DNA from: an uncultured Bacteroides sp.
Lineage (GTDB): Bacteria > Bacteroidota > Bacteroidia > Bacteroidales > Bacteroidaceae
DNA: 64,000 nucleotides
NCBI RefSeq assembly: GCF_963677945.1
Contig: NZ_OY782578.1
Location: 3,315,258 to 3,379,257, forward strand
Reading direction: 5' to 3'
The notes under the pieces were generated by a model. It was not told the DNA's origin. It saw nothing but the letters and a program-made list of their open reading frames with translations, and did no database searches. This document shows positions 7,684 to 14,333 of the stretch, one piece after another (position 1 is the first letter of the stretch; the number at the start of each line of letters is the position of its first letter). The translations under genes were made by a program, and so were the position numbers.

Positions 7684-9075
7684 TTAGTCTATCGTGTAAA
7701 CATCTTCAATCATAACATAATTATCTGTACTTCCGTAATCAGCTTTTCTTTTATCACTCCATGCCGGATGCTCTCCCAAGACCTCAATACTTAGGGTATA
7801 ATTACCAGACTTCAATATCGGACTTAAAAATTTCTGTGATGAATATTCGTACTTGCTATAAAAATCAATAATGGAATTTATAATTTCTTTATTTTTATCG
7901 TTCTTAATTGAAATTCTTGCGTAACCACTTGTTCTGCCAGATAGTGCCTTTATGCCAATCTGCTTACCTTTAAAAGAATAACTAATTATTGCACCTTTTT
8001 CTTTTGATTTTTGACACCCATTGACAGACTTCCAAATGCTTTGCTCCACAATACATTTTTCTTTTATCGACTTTCTTTTAATATCAACCACAGACCAACC
8101 GGGCATAGACTTATCTATTTGCCAGCTTTCACGAAATGCAGGTATAGAAATTTCGTCGCCGCATATAGAGATGGGTTGCCAAACATAAGTCGCTGCAGAA
8201 CCTTGTTTTGGGAACGACCAGCGATCGCCCATATATAAGTACAATGTATCGTTTCCATTAACTATAGGTAGCACAAAGGTTGCCTGAGAATTCCACGTTA
8301 ATGAACCTTTTGGTGCAAAGAATCCCCTTTTAATCCATGGACCTTTAATTGATTGAGCCGTTAAATAGTAATTATCATTCCGTTCCCAGCTGGTTTTATC
8401 TGAAAAAAGCCAGAAATAGGTTCCATTCTTTTTAAACATAGCCGGAGCTTCTCCTCCATGAATAGCTTCAGATACAACAATCTGATTTACCGATTTATAA
8501 TCAGAAGCTAATTCATAAATAAATCCTTCGTGAGTAAGCAGGTATCCTTTTCCATCATTATCCTGAAAAGTACCTAAATCCCATTTCTTCAGATATTTAC
8601 CATTATGTAATAATTCCCCTTTAAATTCATAGTTACCGTTGATTGTTTTACAAGTGGCATATCCCACATGAGGATCACTGTATTTCAAATTATCCGTATG
8701 CATAAACATTACGTATTCTCCCGTAGCAGGACATTTCATTACTTTAACACGCTCTCCTATCCTGTCAGGTCCCAAAAAACCATCTACCTGCAATGGCAAA
8801 ACTATCTTTTCGAATTTCCAATCCGTTAAATTGGAAGAAGAATAACAACTAAAACCTGTAAATGCATTACTAGTATCGGTATGATATTCTCCAAATAAAT
8901 AATATTTATTTCCTTCCTTCACAATACAGGCTCCATGAGCATTTACTTCTTTGTTATTTTGATCAAATAAAGGTATGCCGCTATAAATAGCTTTATATCT
9001 ATTTTCGCCATGAAGAGTTATAAACGACATAAAAGAGATGCATAAACACAAAGTGATAAGTAGCTTTATTTTCAT
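7684..9075 (-). CDS. Secreted GH43-like five-bladed propeller glycosidase
   Basis: A 463-residue exported protein; signal peptide at 1-23. Residues about 28-315 have the look of the GH43 subfamily-34 type. They open with VNAHGACIVKEGNKYYLFGEY and repeat blade strands such as YVMFMHTDN, GYLLTHEG and GEAPAMFKKNGTYFWLFS. A C-terminal beta-sandwich (320-463) resembles a carbohydrate-binding module. Likely a galactan- or arabinose-containing glycan is cut, but specificity is not readable. First gene of a two-gene operon with the deacetylase. A single TGTACA lies 125 bp upstream (9200). Confidence 0.75.
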   Translation of the reverse strand: MKIKLLITLCLCISFMSFITLHGENRYKAIYSGIPLFDQNNKEVNAHGACIVKEGNKYYLFGEYHTDTSNAFTGFSCYSSSNLTDWKFEKIVLPLQVDGFLGPDRIGERVKVMKCPATGEYVMFMHTDNLKYSDPHVGYATCKTINGNYEFKGELLHNGKYLKKWDLGTFQDNDGKGYLLTHEGFIYELASDYKSVNQIVVSEAIHGGEAPAMFKKNGTYFWLFSDKTSWERNDNYYLTAQSIKGPWIKRGFFAPKGSLTWNSQATFVLPIVNGNDTLYLYMGDRWSFPKQGSAATYVWQPISICGDEISIPAFRESWQIDKSMPGWSVVDIKRKSIKEKCIVEQSIWKSVNGCQKSKEKGAIISYSFKGKQIGIKALSGRTSGYARISIKNDKNKEIINSIIDFYSKYEYSSQKFLSPILKSGNYTLSIEVLGEHPAWSDKRKADYGSTDNYVMIEDVYTID

Positions 9076-9305
9076 CGGTTAACAGTTGATTTACTTTTAA
9101 ATATTATGTCTGACTATGTAATAGTCGTTTTTGCAGCTACAAAGAAAAATATTTATTATGGATATTCCCTATTAATTCCGTTCAAAACGCATGTAATCTT
9201 GTACATTTGGTTAGTCTTCTATTAACATTTTAAAATATAAATATTAAATCATGTTATAAAACATATTTTTATAGCCTAAACTTTTGGAGATATCACAAAA
9301 CTCCG
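9076..9305. other. Intergenic region upstream of the GH43-like operon
   Basis: No gene is seen. It holds the promoter region of the minus-strand operon, an isolated TGTACA at 9200-9205, and the upstream block ATTAAATCATGTTATAAAACATA (9243-9265) that also precedes sRNA copies 1 and 2. Confidence 0.5.
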
Positions 9306-9313
9306 TATATTTA
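9306..9313 (+). promoter_or_regulatory. -7 element of sRNA copy 3 (degenerate)
   Basis: TATATTTA differs from the consensus TAnnTTTG at the last base, so this copy may be weaker or differently controlled. Confidence 0.5.
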
Positions 9314-9316
9314 CAC

Positions 9317-9383
9317 TGTGTTTTTCATAGTATTAGATTTAAGGTTAACAAAGGTTGGAGTCAGGCGTGACTCCTTTTTTTTT
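9317..9383 (+). ncRNA. Candidate multicopy small RNA, copy 3
   Basis: The body is identical to copies 1 and 2, with the terminator stem at 9357-9374 and nine T. The promoter spacer differs most here. It lies between the divergent GH43-like gene and the GTAGCAGATAA repeat cluster. Confidence 0.65.
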
Positions 9384-9439
9384 GCATATACCCCAAAAGC
9401 TTCCAAAACAACAGCCTATAATCTTTAAAATCAAAATTC

Positions 9440-9600
9440 ACTCAAAATGGTGGTAGATAAAAGATACCAGTAGCAGATAACAGTGCTCATAAAAACATCT
9501 GTCACTTACTAAAAATTCCTGCTTATAATAGTTTCAAGAATTTTAGTGATAGATGTAGCAGATAAAAATGTTTTTTCTAATATATTTTGTAGTAGCTAGA
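9440..9600. repeat. Second GTAG(C/T)AGATAA repeat cluster
   Basis: The word GTAGCAGATAA or GGTAGATAAA occurs at 9451, 9471 and 9555, with a degenerate copy near 9590. AAATGGTGGTAGATAAA at 9445-9461 equals the reverse complement of 269-285. TTTTAGTGAT is likewise shared with the first cluster. No reading frame is present. Confidence 0.55.
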
Positions 9601-9650
9601 TATGACAAAAAAATAAAATTTCTACGGCACTATATTTAATCAGAAATAAT

Positions 9651-9685
9651 TATCTTTACAGTTTTAACTTTAGGACTAAAGTTAA
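9651..9685 (+). promoter_or_regulatory. Promoter with palindrome at the likely start site
   Basis: TATCTTTA (9651-9658) is a near match to the -7 element. Six bases further a 10-bp inverted repeat, TTAACTTTAG / CTAAAGTTAA with a 2-bp spacer, covers 9664-9685, where transcription should begin. This may be an operator or a 5' mRNA hairpin for the gene at 9704. Confidence 0.45.
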
Positions 9686-9703
9686 GATTATGTAAGTTAC
9701 AGA

Positions 9704-10051
9704 ATGAATACTATATATAAAAGAAATATCTGGATGAAAAGAATTATTAGCACCTTAAAAAACAGTAGACTTTGGCAAAGGTTAATAATAGCTATTTTCT
9801 GGGCAGTCCAGCCTTTAGGCATTATAAGCTCTGTATGTCTATTGATTAACAGAAAATCAGTAATGCTCTTTGCCATTGAATTTCAGACCTATCTTAGTGC
9901 ATTGTTTCTATTTACTGTAATATTCGCAATTTTATATTGTGGAATATCCAATAACAATGACATTATTTTGTCAATCACTTTAATCTTTATCGGGATAATT
10001 AATTTCCTGACAATTTTCATATCACGTAAATTATGGAAGCAATTATTTTAA
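9704..10051 (+). CDS. Small membrane protein, unknown
   Basis: 115 residues with about three hydrophobic segments (roughly 26-46, 56-78 and 86-107) and a basic N-terminus. A second ATG at residue 11 is an alternative start. I recognise no family. It is followed by 95 bp and then a run of three further small membrane proteins, all very A/T rich, which gives the cluster the look of an accessory island. Confidence 0.6.
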   Translation: MNTIYKRNIWMKRIISTLKNSRLWQRLIIAIFWAVQPLGIISSVCLLINRKSVMLFAIEFQTYLSALFLFTVIFAILYCGISNNNDIILSITLIFIGIINFLTIFISRKLWKQLF

Positions 10052-10146
10052 TGAATAAGCTGTTTCTGCTTATTCATTGAGAAGATCAAATATCTTAAAT
10101 AGATACAAACAATAAAATATTGTAATATTAAAGTACAAAAAAGAAT

Positions 10147-10647
10147 ATGAAAAACAATCTATTAGAACCTACAAAAACATTTCTATGTTTTTTAATAGGA
10201 TTTGTATGCTTCTTCATAAATATTATTTCAGATGGATTTATTGGCGGATTTATAAGAATATTAGCTCTTTCTCTATCACAATGTGGAATTAATGAATATA
10301 TAGCTTTTATTACTATAGAATATATTACTGCCAATTTGATTGTACTTATAGCTTATAAATTATTGAAAAATCAAAAAATTAACACCTTATTTAAAATTTC
10401 TTGGTTGATTGGCTTCATTATAATTACAATTTTGACATATTATTATGAAGAAACAGCTACCAATCTGATCAAGCATTCTTTCCTTAGCTCTATATCAAAA
10501 TTATATAGTGAAACTTTAGCAAAAGGATGGCCTAATTCATTTTTTACGCTATTGTTATTTTACATCTTATGCCAAATAATCACCGTCATAATATATAAAT
10601 TATCGACTATTTATATTCAGAATAATTTTATTAAAAAAATGGACTAA
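10147..10647 (+). CDS. Membrane protein, unknown (first of three)
   Basis: 166 residues with four or five predicted transmembrane segments (about 11-35, 53-72, 81-101 and 127-152). No recognisable motif. The next gene starts 2 bp after its stop, so it heads a tight three-gene operon. The start context AATATGAAAAACA matches 10 bases complementary to the 5' part of the candidate sRNA. Confidence 0.6.
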   Translation: MKNNLLEPTKTFLCFLIGFVCFFINIISDGFIGGFIRILALSLSQCGINEYIAFITIEYITANLIVLIAYKLLKNQKINTLFKISWLIGFIIITILTYYYEETATNLIKHSFLSSISKLYSETLAKGWPNSFFTLLLFYILCQIITVIIYKLSTIYIQNNFIKKMD

Positions 10648-10649
10648 TA

Positions 10650-10916
10650 ATGAAAGGACTAACAGCAAAGAAATCCAAAGTCAAATTCCCCACAATAATA
10701 GGATATACATTTATTTCCTTATCTATCATACTACTATTAATAATAAGTTATGCAATAATTAATACATATGTTAGTCTTAAATACGAATCCGACGGAGGTC
10801 AGTTAGAAAGTTGGATAGAATGCAATATTGCGACATTAAAGGTATTTTGGGGATATACATTTCTATCAATCATCGTTGCATTCCTTTTCATAATCACAAA
10901 TAATGAAAAAAAATAA
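10650..10916 (+). CDS. Small two-TM membrane protein, unknown
   Basis: 88 residues with two hydrophobic segments (about 16-40 and 65-83) around a short extracytoplasmic loop. Its 3' end overlaps the following gene by 14 bp, which supports translational coupling. No family is recognised. Confidence 0.6.
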   Translation: MKGLTAKKSKVKFPTIIGYTFISLSIILLLIISYAIINTYVSLKYESDGGQLESWIECNIATLKVFWGYTFLSIIVAFLFIITNNEKK

Positions 10917-11466
10917 TATTAAACCTGCAAAAAAAGATTATTTCAAACTAATGCATATAGAACGTTCAATGATAAATAAAAATCTATTTATTAGTATAAT
11001 TTTAATATTTTCGGGCTTATTTTTTATTAGCCATTATTTTTTAAAAGATAAAGTGGATTCCAAATTAGATCTGATGGAAATAAACGGCAGGCTTTATGAT
11101 TATTCATTTAAAGAGAATAGAAGTATTAGAAGTCACACTTATGACTATAATATTTACTTAAGTGAATATAGAACTAGATTCCAGATAAGTGCTGACCTTG
11201 TTGATTGGTTTAATAGAACACATTTTGAACAAACTGTAAAAACAGGTGATTCATTACGCATCCTAATCTCCCAAAATGACTATAAAAAAATAAGGAGTAA
11301 AGAAAACGCTATTGTATTTGGGATAGAAAACCATAATGGGATTTATATGGAAGCCGAAAATTCTATAAGAGCATACAACAGTAGTTTAACATTGTATGGA
11401 GGATTAGCATTTGTAATAGGTGGTATTTTCTTAATCCTAAAAGATAAAATAAAGCCAAAAGACTAA
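10903..11466 (+). CDS. Two-TM protein with extracytoplasmic domain, unknown
   Basis: 187 residues with an N-terminal membrane segment (about 28-47), a roughly 115-residue soluble beta-rich region, and a C-terminal membrane segment (about 163-182). The topology resembles DUF3592-like sensor or adaptor proteins, but I cannot assign a family. It is the last gene of the three-gene run before the prophage junction. All four proteins of the cluster are membrane proteins, so a membrane complex is conceivable (inference). Confidence 0.6.
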   Translation: MKKNNIKPAKKDYFKLMHIERSMINKNLFISIILIFSGLFFISHYFLKDKVDSKLDLMEINGRLYDYSFKENRSIRSHTYDYNIYLSEYRTRFQISADLVDWFNRTHFEQTVKTGDSLRILISQNDYKKIRSKENAIVFGIENHNGIYMEAENSIRAYNSSLTLYGGLAFVIGGIFLILKDKIKPKD

Positions 11467-11521
11467 AGATCTTTTGACTTTATAGAACATTTATTTGGAT
11501 AACATAGCCACAATGGAAATA

Positions 11522-11550
11522 TTGCATAATCAAGATAAGTAGTATCTTTG
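11522..11550 (+). promoter_or_regulatory. Native promoter of the disrupted AlaX gene
   Basis: TTG at 11522-11524, an 18-bp spacer and TATCTTTG at 11543-11550 form a near-consensus Bacteroides promoter. It now drives only the 27-codon stump left by the prophage. Confidence 0.65.
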
Positions 11551-11567
11551 CAAAAACAAGATTAGAA

Positions 11568-11651
11568 ATGGAAGAACCAATATTAAACGAGCATAACAAG
11601 ACCGAATTTCCGCCAATGCATATAAGCGAGTTTAACACATACACAATTTAA
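11568..11651 (+). pseudogene. 5' stump of the AlaX-type gene, cut by the prophage
   Basis: Codons 1-18 read MEEPILNEHNKTEFPPMH, then phage DNA adds nine unrelated codons and a stop. The last codons P-M-H are encoded by the shared CCAATGCAT core. They continue in frame as SAEHILNQTM on the other side of the prophage (35,840 onward). Joining the two restores an uninterrupted gene whose zinc motif HSAEH is split exactly at its first histidine. Confidence 0.85.
11613..11621. other. attL core
   Basis: CCAATGCAT here and at 35,831-35,839 is the only shared sequence at the two junctions. The flanking bases differ on both sides. Host gene sequence lies to the left and phage sequence to the right. 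A short core fits a large serine integrase. Confidence 0.75.
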
Positions 11652-11809
11652 TTTATTAATATTCAATAGTTTAACGCTAATAAACTGCTTGATTAAAAAA
11701 TGTTAATCAAAAAAGATCATTCAATCTTTAATCTATTTTTAGTTGGCAATACAAACAAAATCAGTTTCTGAAATATATTGAAATTTCAAAGTAAGAAAAA
11801 TTCGAAATA

Positions 11810-12364
11810 ATGCAAACTTTTTTTTTTAAAAGTATACATTATAAATATAACATTTATATCTTTGTCCTAATTAACTTTATAATAATACATATGATTGATA
11901 TTAATTTTCTTACACCGTTTTTCAAAGAATTTCTTAACAAAAGAGAAGAAAAACGCAATAACGATAAGGCCTTATATATGGAAATAAGAGATAAATTATT
12001 AACACAAGATGGGTCTATTAGATTTATAAGGGAACATAATTTTAGAGATCCCTTTAATTGGAAAAGTCTTTCTCAATTAAATAAATTCGAAAATGAAATG
12101 AAAAAAAAATCATTCTTTTTCTTTGATTTAGAAATTGAAAAGATTAAACTTAATTTAAATGAACACATTGCACATTTTAATGAATTGATATGTATTAATA
12201 CTTTCGTAGTTATTAATGATATACAATCAGTTCCTGAAGAATGGGAATATAAAAATAATGTCCACTACAATAAAGTAGTTAATGAAATGAACCAAGAAGC
12301 AGATAAAATTTCCGAAATATATGATAAATTTATAATAAGAGGGAAAAAAAAATTTAGAGTATAA
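11810..12364 (+). CDS. Membrane-anchored protein of unknown family, phage cargo
   Basis: 184 residues as called. A start at Met28 (MIDINFLTPFFKEFLN) is equally plausible and would drop the N-terminal hydrophobic stretch (10-29). The soluble part contains GSIRFIREHNF and VPEEWEY. I recall these from a widespread, uncharacterised small protein family, without a known function. It is the only gene at the left phage end and is opposite to the late genes, with its own terminator: the arrangement of a lysogenic-conversion (moron) gene. A role in host defence is possible but not shown. Confidence 0.65.
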   Translation: MQTFFFKSIHYKYNIYIFVLINFIIIHMIDINFLTPFFKEFLNKREEKRNNDKALYMEIRDKLLTQDGSIRFIREHNFRDPFNWKSLSQLNKFENEMKKKSFFFFDLEIEKIKLNLNEHIAHFNELICINTFVVINDIQSVPEEWEYKNNVHYNKVVNEMNQEADKISEIYDKFIIRGKKKFRV

Positions 12365-12370
12365 ATAAAA

Positions 12371-12407
12371 AGCCCCCAAAATTGTTATGTCTAATTTTTG
12401 GAGGCTT
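12371..12407. terminator. Bidirectional terminator at the left phage end
   Basis: AGCCCCCAAAATT pairs with AATTTTTGGAGGCT across a short loop, flanked by A and T runs. It separates the plus-strand cargo gene from the converging fibre operon. Confidence 0.7.
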
Positions 12408-12414
12408 ATTATTA

Positions 12415-13440
12415 TTAAATATTAGAATCAAAAACATACTCGAAAACTTCATTAGCTGGACTGAGAGACGTAAACCAAACATTATAACCGCTAGGTGAAT
12501 CTGAATAATACGCTGTTGCACTTCCGTTAATTGTATATGTGCTATTAGCGGGAACTGTTATATTACCTCTGCTTGTTTGAGTTTCACCCATTACTAAATT
12601 GTCTGCTATATCGTGCTCAAAGAACTTAACAAAAGTATAACAATTAGTTAATGTCGTACTACTACCACCGCTATTAGTAATTTCAATTGTATAAATAATC
12701 TCATTAGTGTTGTGATCGTCATTTAGCCAACTACAATTTATAATTATCATTATATTAGATGAAGTACTCTTTATTGTGATATTTGATTTAGTAACTGAAT
12801 CCAAAGGATAATATATTATTCCCCCAGGAATTGATAAAGTACTAGTATTAACTGTATCGGACAATAGAGGATAAATATAATAATTACCTGCTGAAATATC
12901 AGATATTGGAATATCTACATAAGTAACACCGCTTAAAATTGGACTTGTTGCAGTTATCATTCTTGCGCTAGTTGTTCCGTTAGTGCTTACCATGTAAGCA
13001 CCCATATAAGTGTTTTTTATTGAATCAATATCAGATATATTAATTGAATAATCATCTTCTGTATAAAACATTGAAACCTGTGTACTTCCCGCCGAAATAT
13101 ACGCAATTTCGGGTACATCTACCGTTATGGGACTTTCTGCTGTATGATTATAATTGCGAAAGTCACCTAATCGATAAGGATAAGTAGCCCCGCCTGTGGG
13201 CTTGTCATAGCTCCAAGTTGTTCCAGTACTAATAATATTTAATATACCTGCAATACTATTAGATGAAGTAATTGATAAACCGCAATCACCGTTAGCACCT
13301 TTAAATGTTGTTCCCTTTACTGGTTTATGTTTAGACCATTTGTTTATTTTATTTGAAGTGCATAATTTTCCCACGTCATTAGTTCCGTGTCCGAGCGTTG
13401 CACTTATTAAAGTTGTTGTTATTCCTGTTAATGGTAACAT
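12415..13440 (-). CDS. Distal tail fibre or receptor-binding protein
   Basis: About 341 residues from the chosen ATG at 13,440 (MLPLTGITTTLISATLGHG). The longer frame to 13,509 would overlap the upstream fibre gene by 25 bp and adds an unlikely N-terminus. The sequence is rich in Ser, Thr, Gly and Asn and beta-strand-like, without enzymatic motifs. It opens with a region about lack of change and a conserved-looking KHKPV, which is seen in some phage virion proteins. Last gene of the late operon. Likely part of the host-recognition tip. Confidence 0.6.
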   Translation of the reverse strand: MLPLTGITTTLISATLGHGTNDVGKLCTSNKINKWSKHKPVKGTTFKGANGDCGLSITSSNSIAGILNIISTGTTWSYDKPTGGATYPYRLGDFRNYNHTAESPITVDVPEIAYISAGSTQVSMFYTEDDYSINISDIDSIKNTYMGAYMVSTNGTTSARMITATSPILSGVTYVDIPISDISAGNYYIYPLLSDTVNTSTLSIPGGIIYYPLDSVTKSNITIKSTSSNIMIIINCSWLNDDHNTNEIIYTIEITNSGGSSTTLTNCYTFVKFFEHDIADNLVMGETQTSRGNITVPANSTYTINGSATAYYSDSPSGYNVWFTSLSPANEVFEYVFDSNI

Positions 13441-13484
13441 ATTGTTATATTTTTTTTGTTTTAATTTATTATTTAATTCATTGA

Positions 13485-14303
13485 TTAATAGCCAATTGCA
13501 AAAAACCATCCTTCTGTAGCATCGAGCACAGCGTAAAATGTTGAAGTTGTTAAATTTCCTGCGTGATTAGCCCCAAGTGAGCCCGTCGACGTTCTGTTAG
13601 TTGTTATTTGTATACTTAAACATTTGTGTGGGAATGTGAGAGGAAATTTATAAATTCCATCATCACCAGATAATCTACCCCATTGCCAGATTAAACCACT
13701 TGTAAGTATAGTATAACCACCTTCATAAACATATTTTCCCGAACTACTATTATAATAAGTACCTGATATTGAAGTAGTTCCACCTGATAAATTAGCAACT
13801 GTGCTAGATAAAGAGCTTACATTACTATTCAATGTTGATACTGTGCTACTCAATGAGCTTACAGTACTATTCAATGTTGATATATTATTAGCGTTAGTAT
13901 TACTAGCTAAATACAGACTATTAATTGCAGCACTGTTAAATGTGCTTGTAAAGTCGTTATCTGCGTATGAGCCACCAAAGCCGCTACTATTATTTACAGT
14001 TGTGATTATAGATGAAGTTGAACCAGTTCCAGAGCCCGCCCCGAACGCACTTATTTCGCCTCCTGCGGTTATTTTGCCAGTTACCATTAAATCACCCGAT
14101 ATAGTACCACCAGTTAAAGACAAATAATTAGAATTAGTAGGTTTATTACTTATACAACTGTAATCAAGTAAGTTAATAGTATTTCCTGCACTGTTTTTTG
14201 TATACAATTTTTCTTGTCCTACAAGGTTACAGAGAGCTAACTCACCTGTAGTTAGCCCCGTTGGAACGCTTGTCTTTGTGCTATTTCTTATTATTACACT
14301 CAT
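13485..14303 (-). CDS. Tail fibre protein with gp53-like C-terminal domain
   Basis: 272 residues. The N-terminus (VIIRNSTKTSVPTGLTTGELAL) is a short copy of the opening of the larger fibre upstream, so both probably attach to the same partner. The middle holds LNSTVSSLSSTVS-type heptad repeats (about 140-175), a trimeric coiled coil. The end (LIWQWGRLS...FPLTFPHKCLSIQIT) resembles the gp53-like C-terminal knob of tail fibres. Follows the 735-aa fibre by 30 bp. Confidence 0.7.
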   Translation of the reverse strand: MSVIIRNSTKTSVPTGLTTGELALCNLVGQEKLYTKNSAGNTINLLDYSCISNKPTNSNYLSLTGGTISGDLMVTGKITAGGEISAFGAGSGTGSTSSIITTVNNSSGFGGSYADNDFTSTFNSAAINSLYLASNTNANNISTLNSTVSSLSSTVSTLNSNVSSLSSTVANLSGGTTSISGTYYNSSSGKYVYEGGYTILTSGLIWQWGRLSGDDGIYKFPLTFPHKCLSIQITTNRTSTGSLGANHAGNLTTSTFYAVLDATEGWFFAIGY

Positions 14304-14333
14304 TTATAATTGTTTATATTGTTATATTATTTA

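Noticed and set aside
5565-9383. The three repeats as insertion-element ends
   Set aside because: No inverted ends or target duplications; identity is limited to promoter-body-terminator, which fits RNA genes better.
13441-13509. Longer start of the distal fibre gene
   Set aside because: The extra residues look like translated spacer and overlap the upstream fibre gene; ATG 13,440 is preferred.
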